Notes: generated by a model not told the origin, from the letters alone. A stretch of DNA of 64,000 bases from JAFAGX01 sp035622175 (GCA_035622175.1 DASPVV010000235.1:57462-121461); one strand, 5' to 3'. Positions 41,764 to 51,524 are shown, counted from the first letter of the stretch. Program-made: numbers and translations.

Positions 41764-42927
41764 TTAGCAGAAATCGGAATGACATACTATTTCGGTTAAA
41801 TCTGTTCTCCGGCCGAACGACCAAAGGATCCAACCCAGCTCGTAGCTACGGCATTCGAGTCGAAGCTCCAGTTGGGACGGGTCGATCATCGTCGCCGAGG
41901 CGCCGGTCAGCGCTTTGGCGATCGCACGCACCGCACGTTTCCATTTATGCTGCAGTTCGCCCTTCCTGATCTGCGACCGGCAGATGAGACCCTCTCGCTT
42001 CCACAGCATGGAACGGTTCATTTGGTTCTGTCCGAAGATCCACTTGAACCCCTTGACCAATGCCTCGGTAGCACCGGCAACGCCATGGCGCTCTGCACAC
42101 TCCAGAAACGCCGGTGCCATGCCCTGCTGGTGGACCGAATAGATCTCGTAGAAATCCACCACCCGGCCGCCGGGAGTGTAATAAAACCATGGCCACTCTC
42201 CCTGCGGGCCCTGTAATTCGATGAGCTTGCGGGTCGACTCCTTCGCCAGACGGAGCGCTTGTTCGTTGCCGCTCCATTCGCCGTAGAGATAGGAAGCAAG
42301 GGTGAGATAGGTATGGGTCGCAAACGAAGAGAAGCCGCGTCGGCTACCGGCGGCCTGGTCAAAGAATAGACCGCTCGGACAACTGTAATGCTGACGCAGG
42401 AAAGCGAAAAGGTCGTGCGCCGTCGCAGCCCATCTGCGACTTTCGCTGCGAGCCGCCTGTTCTACGCAGCCGATGAGGATCATGCCAAGATCCTGCGCTC
42501 GAAACGTCTTCCAATGCTTTCGCTCCTCGACGAGCGAGGTGATCGCGGCCAGGGTTTCGCCTGGAATCTCAAGCGCCAGTGCGGCCCCAGCCCAAAGAGC
42601 CATGCCGTAAGCATATTTCGGGGAATCCAGTTTCGGCACCAGGGCAACCGTTTGCTGAAATATCTGCGGAAGATCAAAACCGTGATTGAGTTCCAGATGG
42701 GCGATCCGCGAGAAGCCCAGCAGCACGTTGAGACTATAAAAAACGTCGCTTTCCGGGACGGATTCATTGGGTTCCGCGCGCCCGTCCAGGTGGTAGATGT
42801 GCGACCAGCGCCCGCTCTCGGGCATCCAGCAACTCCTCAGCCCGCGCAAGGTGTAGGCGATGAGCGGGGAACCTGGGTAGTCGGTAGTTTTCAAAGCGGT
42901 GTCGGGTTGGTGAGAGGTTTCAGGCAT
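41764..42927 (-). CDS. Alpha/alpha-barrel protein of unknown function
   Basis: A protein of 387 residues from the ATG at 42927. It is helical throughout, with aromatic-rich repeats (RGLRSCWMPESGRWSHIYHLDG, SDVFYSLNVLLGF, QGEWPWFYYTPGGRVVDFYEIYSVHQQGM, AFLECAERHG) that resemble six-hairpin glycosidase-like barrels (GH88/GH105, N-acylglucosamine epimerase). No signal peptide is seen, so it is cytoplasmic. No specific family could be named. It lies 31 bp downstream of the AAC(3)-like gene and belongs to the FkbH/ACP cassette by position. A longer open frame to 43077 would overlap that neighbour. Confidence 0.75.
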   Translation of the reverse strand: MPETSHQPDTALKTTDYPGSPLIAYTLRGLRSCWMPESGRWSHIYHLDGRAEPNESVPESDVFYSLNVLLGFSRIAHLELNHGFDLPQIFQQTVALVPKLDSPKYAYGMALWAGAALALEIPGETLAAITSLVEERKHWKTFRAQDLGMILIGCVEQAARSESRRWAATAHDLFAFLRQHYSCPSGLFFDQAAGSRRGFSSFATHTYLTLASYLYGEWSGNEQALRLAKESTRKLIELQGPQGEWPWFYYTPGGRVVDFYEIYSVHQQGMAPAFLECAERHGVAGATEALVKGFKWIFGQNQMNRSMLWKREGLICRSQIRKGELQHKWKRAVRAIAKALTGASATMIDPSQLELRLECRSYELGWILWSFGRRTDLTEIVCHSDFC

Positions 42928-42958
42928 GGGTAGACCCTTCGAGAAATCGGTCGTGATG

Positions 42959-43882
42959 CTAGCGCTGGACGTACAGCGTCTCGCCACGCAGGGCGGCACT
43001 CCGTATCGCGGCATCAACCTTCGCCGCTGTAAGCAGGTAAAAGTTGGTTCCGCGAAAGGCCCAAACCGCGATGTCACCCGGGCTGGCGAATTCCTCGAGT
43101 TTCTCCACTTTCAAAGCAAAACGCTGCGACAACGGTCGACACATCTCGTAGGGCGTCACGCTTCCGGTCCCGTCGACCAGCTCGACGCGAACCGGCTCTT
43201 CTGCCTCTCGCGGAATCGGGAACTGATCGCCCAGGATCTCTTCCATGGCATGCACCTGGGTGAGGGACCGGTAGTATTCCGTGCCGATCCCGAGGATGGC
43301 AGTGTTGCGCCGACCCATGATGCCGAATGGGGACAGCTCACCGCAGGCCCATGAGCTCAGGTGATGCGTCGCCACCAGTTCCTGGGCCAGGGGCCCGAGT
43401 GCGCAGACGCTATGGGTCGGATGCAGGCTGCGGACTACGCCGGGCGAACGGCGAAACAACTCGGTCACCAGGCCCATCTGCGAGGGTGTGCGCCGCACAT
43501 CAAACCGGGCATGCTTGCGGTAGTAAGCCCGATTATAGAGTTCCGGCGAGCCGAAGAAGAACGCGGGCATGACCAGCGTTCGTTGCGGTCCGGCCAACCG
43601 CAGCAATGCGTCCAAGAGTTCGCGTGCCGTTCCCTGATACATCGGCTGCATGTCGGAAATCGAGCTGTGTACCATCAAGATCTCGAAATCGGCAGGCAGA
43701 TGAGCCCGCAGTTCGGTCTCCAGATCGGCGCTGGTATAGGTTCCGTACGACGCCCTCAGCAAGGGTGCGAATCTTGAGCGGAGCTTCCAGACGCGGCCCT
43801 TCACCTGGTTGCGGAAACGTTGCGACGTCAGGTTCCGCAGCAAGTGATACGCGTCTTTTTTCAGACTCATGTTGCGCTGCAT
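42959..43882 (-). CDS. AAC(3)-family N-acyltransferase
   Basis: A protein of 307 residues. The AAC(3)/YokD pattern is clear: EILMVHSSISDMQPMYQG, RTLVMPAFFFGSPE, RRTPSQMGLVTELFRRSPGVVRSLHPTHSV and CGELSPFG. Family members move an acetyl group from CoA to an amine of an aminoglycoside. Within a polysaccharide locus and 43 bp from an ACP gene, the likelier acceptor is an amino sugar and the donor may be the ACP-bound acyl group made by the FkbH-like protein; that is inference. It should not be read as an antibiotic-resistance gene on this evidence. Confidence 0.85.
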   Translation of the reverse strand: MQRNMSLKKDAYHLLRNLTSQRFRNQVKGRVWKLRSRFAPLLRASYGTYTSADLETELRAHLPADFEILMVHSSISDMQPMYQGTARELLDALLRLAGPQRTLVMPAFFFGSPELYNRAYYRKHARFDVRRTPSQMGLVTELFRRSPGVVRSLHPTHSVCALGPLAQELVATHHLSSWACGELSPFGIMGRRNTAILGIGTEYYRSLTQVHAMEEILGDQFPIPREAEEPVRVELVDGTGSVTPYEMCRPLSQRFALKVEKLEEFASPGDIAVWAFRGTNFYLLTAAKVDAAIRSAALRGETLYVQR

Positions 43883-43924
43883 GATGGCAGAATCTGATTC
43901 AACCTAGGGGCCGCGTGCGGACGA

Positions 43925-44155
43925 TCATCGGTCCGCCAGCAACTCAAGACAACCCTGGAAGGAGGTCATTTTCTCGATTTGGTCGACTTCAAACTGGATG
44001 CCAAATTCTTCCTCGACAGCGGCGGCCAGCCGCACCGTGGCCACGGAATCCCATGCAGCCACCGAGGAGACGCTGGCGCGTGGCACTTCGCCATGGTTCA
44101 GATCGGGAAACACCGCTTGAAAACAACGGATCAACTTTTCTTGTGATTCAGACAC
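43925..44155 (-). CDS. Stand-alone acyl carrier protein
   Basis: A protein of 76 residues from a GTG at 44155 that overlaps the stop of the FkbH-like gene by 8 bases (GGTGTCTGA). The carrier fold shows IRCFQAVFPDL, then the phosphopantetheine Ser in VAAWDSVATVRLAAAVEEEFGIQF, then a final helix. The attachment motif is DSV rather than DSL. The overlap makes it translationally coupled with the FkbH-like enzyme, its probable loader. Frames reading further upstream have no support. Confidence 0.87.
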   Translation of the reverse strand: MSESQEKLIRCFQAVFPDLNHGEVPRASVSSVAAWDSVATVRLAAAVEEEFGIQFEVDQIEKMTSFQGCLELLADR

Positions 44156-45821
44156 CGGTACACTCCATTTGATGAGACTCTGCTTGATGATACAAGGGTG
44201 GGCAGCGTCGACGAAACTCCGCTCGCCCGATGGTTCGACTGCCCGCGGCCATCTGGGCGACAAAATCCTGCATGGGAGCATTGCGTTCGGTGGGCTCGAA
44301 GCGAAGCAGCACCGATTCCCAACGCGCGAGCAGCATGCGCAGGCACTGGTGCTCGATGCGCCGCGAAAACGCCCGGCAGCTCATGACCCAAACGTCTAAT
44401 TCGAAGCGGCCCGCCGTTTCCCGGCCTGCCAGCACGGCAATCTTTCCCAGTTTGCCAAAACGGTCTTGGTAGTCCACCACCGCCAGCTGAGTCGCGGCGC
44501 CGGCCAGGTAGGCCATCCAATCCGCTTCCGTATATCGAACCCCGTTCAGATTGAACTGGTTTGTCTTGTTGATCAGCTCGAGCGCCCGCGGATCGGGAGG
44601 TTGCTTGCCCCAGCAGAAGCTCACGCGCGCTTCTGCGCCAGCCAACAGCGCATCCAGACTAGCGTCGTCCGCCGCCGCCCGCCGAATGGCTTGGCCGGCG
44701 CGTATACTGGCGGTCCTTAGCTTGTCTTCCGCGCGAACTTCCCGCTTGGCGAAACTGTCCCCCAGCTCCCTCAGCCATGCCGCATCATCCTTGTGAAACT
44801 CCACGCATTCCAGGGTTGGAAATGCCGTTCTCACCTGCTCGAGCTCCAGGGGGTTGTCGTCCACGAACACCACGCTGTCCGCCCCCACGTTCCACGCCTC
44901 CAGAATTCGCTCGACCGACTTCGCTTTCGGGCCCCAGTGAGCCTCAATCGGGAACAAGTGGTTACGTCCAACCACCAGATCAGCTCTGGTCAATGCTTTG
45001 TCCACCAGCCCGGCGTCGTTCTTCGAAGCCACTGCCAGTAACACGCCCGCCTCGGCGAGCGTGTTCAGCAAGTTCTGGTAGAGAGCGTGGAACTGGGTTT
45101 TGTGGTCCAGATCCCAGGTAACACCCTCGGGCCCATCATCTCCCAGCACGCCACTCCACAGGGTTTCGTCGAGATCCGTGATCAACCCTTTCTTGGGCGC
45201 TCGCGGCAGCACGGCACGCGCCAAAGCGGCAGCGAGCCGATCCGCTTGGGCAACGGAATAGGGGAATCCGCTCCTCAATTCCGTCTTCAGGTCGTGCCCG
45301 CCTTCCAGGCTTGCATGGTTGGGATGGAGGACCACGGCGCGGGTCGAGGCTGCGAAACCGTAGAGCATCTGCCACAGTGCGGACTCGATGCGATTCAATT
45401 CCTGGCTGGAGGTGTGGAACGCAGGTGCCAGGGGCAGGCTGGGCAGGCTCAACGCCAAAGGCATGGTGTCGGCCAGAGCGGTGATACCCTCGGCCAACCG
45501 GTTCAGCCGGGCTTGCGCGTCCGCGATCACCTGTTCATTCACTCTACCCGCCGAGCGCCAGGCCAGCCGCGGATCCAAATCTCCCCACTCGAGCACCACC
45601 AAGACAGCATCGCAGGGCTGCCGCGCGCCTTCGAGCGTCCCCGCAAGATCGCCATAGAGGCCGGTTCGCAGCTGAACGTTCCGAGCGGGCAAGGCCAGGC
45701 TCAAGTGCGCCTTGACGAAGGTCTCTAAGTGCAACGGCGTGCACCCGCACGCCAGCAGCACCTGGAACGGCCGTCCCTCGTGACGGGCATTGGCAATTTG
45801 CAGGGCCTCGATGAGCTTCAT
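44148..45821 (-). CDS. FkbH-like HAD-superfamily acyl-loading protein
   Basis: A protein of 557 residues from the ATG at 45821. The central HAD-IIIC domain has the nucleophile motif ITDLDETLWSGVLGDDG (DxDxT), LLAVASKNDAGLVD and VFVDDNPLELEQV; the N-terminal SGNH-like region is LACGCTPLHLETF. A C-terminal GNAT-like part reads NQFNLNGVRYTEADW, then LDVWVMSCRAFSRRIEHQCL. FkbH proteins dephosphorylate 1,3-bisphosphoglycerate and load glyceryl onto an ACP. The ACP gene follows with an 8-base overlap. In surface-glycan loci such pairs are thought to supply a hydroxyacyl group for sugar amines. Confidence 0.9.
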   Translation of the reverse strand: MKLIEALQIANARHEGRPFQVLLACGCTPLHLETFVKAHLSLALPARNVQLRTGLYGDLAGTLEGARQPCDAVLVVLEWGDLDPRLAWRSAGRVNEQVIADAQARLNRLAEGITALADTMPLALSLPSLPLAPAFHTSSQELNRIESALWQMLYGFAASTRAVVLHPNHASLEGGHDLKTELRSGFPYSVAQADRLAAALARAVLPRAPKKGLITDLDETLWSGVLGDDGPEGVTWDLDHKTQFHALYQNLLNTLAEAGVLLAVASKNDAGLVDKALTRADLVVGRNHLFPIEAHWGPKAKSVERILEAWNVGADSVVFVDDNPLELEQVRTAFPTLECVEFHKDDAAWLRELGDSFAKREVRAEDKLRTASIRAGQAIRRAAADDASLDALLAGAEARVSFCWGKQPPDPRALELINKTNQFNLNGVRYTEADWMAYLAGAATQLAVVDYQDRFGKLGKIAVLAGRETAGRFELDVWVMSCRAFSRRIEHQCLRMLLARWESVLLRFEPTERNAPMQDFVAQMAAGSRTIGRAEFRRRCPPLYHQAESHQMECTGV

Positions 45822-45861
45822 CTCGATCGGTTTGAGATTCCGGGTTGGATCGTAGCCGACC

Positions 45862-47784
45862 TCATGAGGTCGGCACAGGCTCGGAGCGCGCAGACAAGCT
45901 TGCCCGGGAATCCGCGGCAGAACTGATAAACCGCCGATGCCACAGCTCAAACATCAGCAGACTGAAAATCTGTCGCTGGTGGTCGTGCCGTCCGTTGATA
46001 TGTTCCCGGAGCAAAGCCTCGATGGCGGCGGGCCGGAAGTAGGTGGGGCAGGCCGCGCCCGGCGACAGCAACATGCTGCGTACATAACCGGACAGCTCCG
46101 AACGAAACCAGCGATCGACCGGCGTCTCAAATCCACGCTTCCGCCGCCCGATGACCTCCGGCGGCAGCCACTTGGCAATTGCTTTCTTGTGAATGTACTT
46201 GTGCGTCCAGCCATGGATGCGCAAAGCTGCCGGGATCGCCTCGACGGCGCGCATGTACTCGACATCGAGAAAAGGCACCCGGGCTTCGATCGAAGCGGCC
46301 ATCGACATCTTGTCGCCGTAAGTCAACAGATCGTCACTCAAGGAAAGGCGGGTATCGATGTACGACATCTGAACCAGCGGGTCCATGCCTGCGACGGCCG
46401 ACCGCCAATAGTCGATCACTTCGTGCACCCGTTCGAGTCCGCGATGCCCTGCCATCGGCTGCCAGAGCGCCGTCTTCATGGGTTCGGAGAAAACCGCGTA
46501 CACCTGGGCGAACCGTTGGGTGATGTCCTCGGTGCCCAGGCTTCGCACCGCGCGCTTGAAACGCTCCCGGCGAGGCAGGCTCTCGACACAGGGACGAATC
46601 ATACCGTCGCGCATCACCGCCGGCAGGCGACGATACCAGGCTCCGTAGCGCTCCCCGAAATGCCGGGGATAGCCGGTGAAAGGCTCATCCGCGCCCTGTC
46701 CCGTCAGGACCACGGTAACGTGATTGCGTGCCAGCTTGCACACCGAATACATGGCCAGTGCGGACATGGTGGCGATGGGTTCGTCGAGATGCCAGACGAC
46801 CTTATCGAGCATCTCCTGGTAGTTGATGCTGGTAAGGAGGACTTGCTCATGGGCAGTTCCGAGCAGCGCGGCCGTCCTTTGCGCCTCATCCAGCTCGTTG
46901 ACCTCGTCATCACCCTTGAACCCGACGGTAAAGGTGCGCACCGCTCGGTCGGTGAGCCGGCTCATGATCGCGACGACCACTCCCGAGTCGACGCCGCCGC
47001 TGAGCAAAGCACCGATGGGGACATCGCTCATCATCTGCCGCTCGACCGCGAGTTCCAACTTTTGCTGGAGGAGATCGATCCATTCCGGTTCCGTCATCTG
47101 GTAGTTGGTGGGGGACGCTTCTTGAAAATAACGCCGTACCCGGCATCCGGAATCGTCTCTGATCAGGAAGTGTCCGGGCGCCAGCTTACTGATGTTGGCG
47201 AACATGGTGCGCGGCGAGGGCACGAAGCGGAAGGTCAGGTAGAGGTCGAGTGCCTCGAGGTCCACCCGGCGCGGGGTAGCAGGATCAGCCAGCAGGGCTT
47301 TGATCTCCGAGGCAAAGGCTAAGCGCTGTCCGTCGTCATAGTAGTAGAGCGGCTTGACCCCAAAGTGATCGCGGGCCAGAAGCAAACGCCGCCGCCGCGC
47401 ATCCCAGATCGCCAACCCAAAAATACCGTTCAGGCGCGCAACGCATTCCTCACCCCACTCCTCGTATCCGTGGACGATGACCTCGGTGTCCGTGTGGGTG
47501 GCGAAGAGGTGTCCCTTGGCTTCGAGCTCGTGGCGCAATTCCTTGAAATTGTAGATCTCCCCGTTCAGCACCACCCAGACGGTGCCGTCCTCGTTCGCGA
47601 TCGGCTGATGGCCTCCCTGGACGTCGATGATACTGAGACGACGGCTGCCGAGAGCCACCGCTCCTTCCAGATACTCTCCTTGGTCGTCGGGGCCCCGGTG
47701 AATCAGCTCGGAGAGCATGCTCTTCAGCAAGCCGCGGTCGTCCCGGGAGTGTCGTGAGCCGTACCAGCCAGCAATACCGCACAT
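45862..47784 (-). CDS. asnB: Asparagine synthase-like amidotransferase, copy 2
   Basis: A protein of 640 residues. It starts MCGIAGWYG with the catalytic N-terminal Cys. LIHRGPDDQG, RLSIIDVQGG and VLNGEIYNFKELR follow. The synthetase domain has GALLSGGVDSGVVVA as the pyrophosphate loop and LTGQGADEPFTGYPRHF. It is a full-length glutamine-dependent amidotransferase of the AsnB family. It lies 40 bp upstream of the FkbH-like gene and may share its transcript. The tail (SLSARSEPVPTS) is not conserved-looking. The target carboxylate is unknown. Confidence 0.92.
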   Translation of the reverse strand: MCGIAGWYGSRHSRDDRGLLKSMLSELIHRGPDDQGEYLEGAVALGSRRLSIIDVQGGHQPIANEDGTVWVVLNGEIYNFKELRHELEAKGHLFATHTDTEVIVHGYEEWGEECVARLNGIFGLAIWDARRRRLLLARDHFGVKPLYYYDDGQRLAFASEIKALLADPATPRRVDLEALDLYLTFRFVPSPRTMFANISKLAPGHFLIRDDSGCRVRRYFQEASPTNYQMTEPEWIDLLQQKLELAVERQMMSDVPIGALLSGGVDSGVVVAIMSRLTDRAVRTFTVGFKGDDEVNELDEAQRTAALLGTAHEQVLLTSINYQEMLDKVVWHLDEPIATMSALAMYSVCKLARNHVTVVLTGQGADEPFTGYPRHFGERYGAWYRRLPAVMRDGMIRPCVESLPRRERFKRAVRSLGTEDITQRFAQVYAVFSEPMKTALWQPMAGHRGLERVHEVIDYWRSAVAGMDPLVQMSYIDTRLSLSDDLLTYGDKMSMAASIEARVPFLDVEYMRAVEAIPAALRIHGWTHKYIHKKAIAKWLPPEVIGRRKRGFETPVDRWFRSELSGYVRSMLLSPGAACPTYFRPAAIEALLREHINGRHDHQRQIFSLLMFELWHRRFISSAADSRASLSARSEPVPTS

Positions 47785-47915
47785 AATCTTCAGCCTCGCG
47801 CCCGTGCACGTCGTACGCGCCCGGAGGAATTCAAGGAACTGCCCGACCTTGCCTGTCCGCCAGGTCTGCAGTGCCTCGTGCGATCAAGATCGGGGAGGGC
47901 TACCACCAGTGTCGC

Positions 47916-48353
47916 CTAAGCTTTTTGTCGCTCCAGAAACTCAAGCAGAAGGTTCTGTCTCGAGTAGACCCAAGCGATGCGCCGATTCTCAAAAGCTACG
48001 GCGGGCTGTGGCGCTCTGACCAGGGTGGCGCCTTGCTTGCGCACCTTGGCCACATGGGCGTCGAGATCGGCCACTTCGTAACACAGATGGTGCAACCCAC
48101 CGCCCTTTTTAAGAAAGTTGAGGACCGGCGAATCCTCTCCCGCGGGTTCCACCAGTTCGATTTGTGCATCCGTCGGCCATGCGGCACGAAGAAAACTCAC
48201 TCTGACCTTTTGTATGGAATCGTAGAAGATTCTGGCGTCCCAACTGGCGCCGACCGACCTAGCAAATTCCTCGACGCTCTTTTGGATGTCGGGAACGACA
48301 AAGCCAACGTGGTGCATGCGGGTTTGCGAATGAGCCTCTTCATCTACCACCAT
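47916..48353 (-). CDS. VOC-family (glyoxalase/epimerase-like) protein
   Basis: A protein of 145 residues from the ATG at 48353, preceded by GGGAACT. The paired betaalphabetabetabeta units start MHHVGFVVPDIQKSVEEF and GGGLHHLCYEVADLDAHV, each with a candidate metal His, and the last strand ends LLLEFLERQ with a Glu ligand. It is closest in pattern to methylmalonyl-CoA epimerase/lactoylglutathione lyase. With FkbH and ACP nearby it could act on a carrier- or CoA-bound acid, but that is inference. It lies between the flippase and asnB copy 2 genes on the same strand. Confidence 0.85.
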   Translation of the reverse strand: MVVDEEAHSQTRMHHVGFVVPDIQKSVEEFARSVGASWDARIFYDSIQKVRVSFLRAAWPTDAQIELVEPAGEDSPVLNFLKKGGGLHHLCYEVADLDAHVAKVRKQGATLVRAPQPAVAFENRRIAWVYSRQNLLLEFLERQKA

Positions 48354-48478
48354 AGTTCCCGGCCTCCTGCCCAAACTGTCCGTCCCACGGCTCCCGCGAT
48401 CGCAGACGCCTGCGGCACGGGCTGCGTCCGTATCGCTCGGCGATAGGCCTTGGTCAGCGGGTTGGCGGCAATGTGCCA

Positions 48479-50083
48479 TTAGCGTGCTTCGCCGCTGAAG
48501 GTGGGAACAGCAATCTCGCTCGGGCTGCCGATGGGGGCGGCCGCGGCAGACGATTTCGAGAATCGAGACCAGGGCACCATCTCCTGCAAGAGGCGGACGA
48601 CCTGATCAAGAGGTGCATACCCTCGGTGCAGGAGAATAACCGCAGCCAGGTACAGAGCTAGGAATCCTACGGAGATCATTAGGATACGAACGATGGCCAC
48701 AACCGGACCTGAGGCGGCGGCGGGGAGTGGCAGGCGCGGGATGAGGGCCCAGGCCGCCCAGCCCGCCATCAGTGAGGCAAGAATGTATCTCCAGACGGCA
48801 GCCAGCACGGGCGCAATTCCCAGCTGGATTGGCCTGCCCGCATACCAGAGCGACGGTAGGGTGAGAATCCAGAAGGACAAGGTCCAAGCCACGGCGATTC
48901 CCACTGCGCCCCAGGGAAGCGCCAGAACGAAAAGTAGCGCCGTCACGCCGAACTCGACGAAGCCCCAGCGCAGCCACCGGTCCGCTCTGCCGATCGAGAG
49001 GTGAATCCAGCCATGGGTGTAATAGAGGAGCATGACTCCGATCCCGGGGCAAAAATAGCGGAAGATCCGCCCTGTCTCGGCCCACTGCGGTCCGAGCAGC
49101 AAACGAATGAGGTCTCTGCCGATCAGAAACAGATCCGCGCCGAGTCCCATGCTCAGAAACGCCGTGACCCCAAAGGCGCCGAGAAAATAACGTTGGTATC
49201 GCTCCCGGTCGTTGTTTAAGCGACTGAGGGCTGAGACGGCGACGGAGGTCAGGGGCGCCGTGGTCTGGCTCACGGAAAGCGAGAACAGGTCATAGGCTTT
49301 CTTGTAAAACCCCAACGACACTGGACCCAAGCGCCATCCGATCAGGAGATTGTCCAGGTTCCAGGTGCAGTAGTTTGCCATGAAGCGCCCGTAGGTTCTC
49401 AAGGCAAACTGGACCATGGGCGCCGTACCGGCGGCCCGCCTAGGGAAGCTGGGTAGCCAGCGACACAGGGACCAAGCTCCGACAAACTGGCTGAGCGGCC
49501 TGGCAACGGCTCCTGCCACCAACGCCCAATATCCCCACCCCGCCCAACCGAGGACGATCGAGACGACGACGGAGACTGCCGCGGCCGCAATGTCATTGAT
49601 CGAAACCAGATGGAACAGCATCGCCCGCTTTAGCAGGGCTAAGTGCTGAACGGAGAGGGTGGTGAGAACGATGGTGAGGGACATGCCGACAGCGACCCGC
49701 ACCACACGCGGATCGCCATAGAACCGCGCTAGCAGCGATCCCGCGGCGGCAAACCCGACCGTCAGAAGCAGCCCCGCGACCAGATTGATCCAGAAGAGGT
49801 TGCTGACGAGGGACTGATCGATTTCCTCTTTTTGGATGACAGCTTCGGTAAAGCCGTTGAACCCGAAGTTAGAGAGGAGCAGGCTGAAGGTGGAGACCAT
49901 CGTGACCACGCCGAAATCGCTCGGCGTGAGCAACCGTGCCAGCACGACCGTGGACACGACCTGGACGCACAACGCCACGCCCCCGGAAAATACGGTGACG
50001 CCGGCGCCCCGTACCGCCAGCCGCCGCAGGCGGTCACCCTTCGCGGTAGGGTGAAAGACACCACTGGCGTCGAACGGCCTCAC
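48479..50083 (-). CDS. Wzx-like oligosaccharide flippase
   Basis: A protein of 534 residues with about 12-14 membrane helices. The MATE/polysaccharide-transporter pattern is seen: GVALCVQVVSTVVLARLLTPSDFGVV at the first helix, NFGFNGFTEAVIQKEEI after it, LLIGWRLGPVSLGFYKKAYDL in the middle. It should flip the lipid-linked repeat unit across the inner membrane. The start is a GTG at 50083 whose GTGA overlaps the stop of the polymerase gene, with GAGGAATT upstream. A longer upstream open frame lies inside that gene and is rejected. Confidence 0.9.
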   Translation of the reverse strand: MRPFDASGVFHPTAKGDRLRRLAVRGAGVTVFSGGVALCVQVVSTVVLARLLTPSDFGVVTMVSTFSLLLSNFGFNGFTEAVIQKEEIDQSLVSNLFWINLVAGLLLTVGFAAAGSLLARFYGDPRVVRVAVGMSLTIVLTTLSVQHLALLKRAMLFHLVSINDIAAAAVSVVVSIVLGWAGWGYWALVAGAVARPLSQFVGAWSLCRWLPSFPRRAAGTAPMVQFALRTYGRFMANYCTWNLDNLLIGWRLGPVSLGFYKKAYDLFSLSVSQTTAPLTSVAVSALSRLNNDRERYQRYFLGAFGVTAFLSMGLGADLFLIGRDLIRLLLGPQWAETGRIFRYFCPGIGVMLLYYTHGWIHLSIGRADRWLRWGFVEFGVTALLFVLALPWGAVGIAVAWTLSFWILTLPSLWYAGRPIQLGIAPVLAAVWRYILASLMAGWAAWALIPRLPLPAAASGPVVAIVRILMISVGFLALYLAAVILLHRGYAPLDQVVRLLQEMVPWSRFSKSSAAAAPIGSPSEIAVPTFSGEAR

Positions 50084-51468
50084 AATTCCTCCACGGACAG
50101 AGCTGCTTGGGGGGCCAATGCCTGCAGAGTCACCGCCCGCTTTTTGCTTTGCGCCACAGCTTTTGGCACCACAACGATGGCCAACAAGAACATGATCCAC
50201 ATGGGGTGGAGTTCTCTGAAGGCGTGTTCCGTCAGGTTGTAGATTGCGGCGACCACCAAAATCGCCAGTTTAAACTTGCCTGCCTCGGGATCCCGGCGGA
50301 GCGAGCGCACTACGTTTCTGAAACCCCAGACCATGACGAGGCTGATCAACGCCACCCCGACCCACCCCAGGTCCAGATAAACCTGGAGGTAGCCGTTGTG
50401 CGCCTGATTGATGACGATAAAGTTGGCTTTGCGGATGATCTCCCGCGCTCTCTCCGGCGACCAGAAACTCTCGTAGCCAGCCCCGATCATGGGATTGACC
50501 GTCATCGCGAGAACTTGATTCCAGATTACGGTCCGCCCCGTCAGCGTGGCGTCCCTGCCCACCGTTTTGGTAAGGCCCGCTTCCGGATTGATAAGCAGGG
50601 CGTATACCACGACGAACAGGATCATCGCCACGACCGTGTGCACGAGTACCGGTTTTCTGGCAAATCGGGGCCAGCTGGTGATCACCATGATGAAGCAGCC
50701 GATCAGAAAACAGGTGAAGGAAGTGGCAGAGCTCGCCAGCTTAAAAAGCCAGAGCGCCAGGACAAGAATGGCAGTGTGAGCGAAAAACGCCCCGGCACGG
50801 CGGGTTCGCTTGCCGCCCCGCCACGCCTCGAGCAGGTACCAGAAGCATCCCAGACCGAAGATTAAGCAGAGACAACCGAGGCCATTTTTTTGCGTGGCCA
50901 CGCCTGTGTTTTCTACTTCTCCCGTCCAAGAGCCGTAGGCTCGTCCCATACTCGGGTAGTACTTGATCAGGAGGATGGAAACCGGAATCAGCAGAGCACC
51001 CACCCGGGTAAGGAGCCGCTTGATCGCAGCCACCGGCTCGAGATCGGTGAGGACGATCAAAACCATCACCAGATCCCCCATGGCTTTGATCCAGCGCTTG
51101 AAAGCTACGAAGGAGTAGTCCGACCACAGAACGCTGACCAGGCAATATGCCAAGAAGAGCAGCAGGGGCCAGTTGTTTCGCGGGAACGACAGCAAACGCC
51201 GCCTTCTCGCGATCAGCACCCCCAAACCGGCCAGGATGAGGAGAAAGAAGATGGATGCGTCGAAGGGGCTCGCGTCGGCAAACTGATCGGGCGAATAGGC
51301 TACCGTTTCCGACCCCAGCCATTGCGAGACTGTCCGGGATGCGTTGATCGATAACCATAGAATGGGGATCCAAAGTGCCCAGGACACTCGCGACTTGCGG
51401 TCCCGTTCGAACAGCAGGACCGCCAGAATGAAAGCACCATAAACGGCAGTAGCAACGGCTGGAGGCAT
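50080..51468 (-). CDS. O-antigen ligase/polymerase (Wzy-like) membrane protein
   Basis: A protein of 462 residues with about 11 membrane helices and one large periplasmic loop around residues 280-360, the Wzy_C layout. Marks are LAYCLVSVLWSDYSFVAFKRW, LTGRTVIWNQVLAMTVNPMIGAGYESFW and INQAHNGYLQVYLDLG (His in AHN is the family's catalytic candidate). It joins repeat units or ligates the polymer in the periplasm. Its stop overlaps the flippase start by 4 bases, so the Wzx/Wzy pair is coupled. Confidence 0.9.
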   Translation of the reverse strand: MPPAVATAVYGAFILAVLLFERDRKSRVSWALWIPILWLSINASRTVSQWLGSETVAYSPDQFADASPFDASIFFLLILAGLGVLIARRRRLLSFPRNNWPLLLFLAYCLVSVLWSDYSFVAFKRWIKAMGDLVMVLIVLTDLEPVAAIKRLLTRVGALLIPVSILLIKYYPSMGRAYGSWTGEVENTGVATQKNGLGCLCLIFGLGCFWYLLEAWRGGKRTRRAGAFFAHTAILVLALWLFKLASSATSFTCFLIGCFIMVITSWPRFARKPVLVHTVVAMILFVVVYALLINPEAGLTKTVGRDATLTGRTVIWNQVLAMTVNPMIGAGYESFWSPERAREIIRKANFIVINQAHNGYLQVYLDLGWVGVALISLVMVWGFRNVVRSLRRDPEAGKFKLAILVVAAIYNLTEHAFRELHPMWIMFLLAIVVVPKAVAQSKKRAVTLQALAPQAALSVEEL

Positions 51469-51524
51469 TCCAGATCTTCTCAGGCGAATCCGCGGGAACG
51501 TGCCCTGGGATGCGCAGCAGCGAG

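Noticed and set aside
42959..43882. Call as an aminoglycoside-resistance gene
   Set aside because: AAC(3)-type folds are common in glycan loci; the neighbouring ACP and FkbH genes point to sugar acylation.
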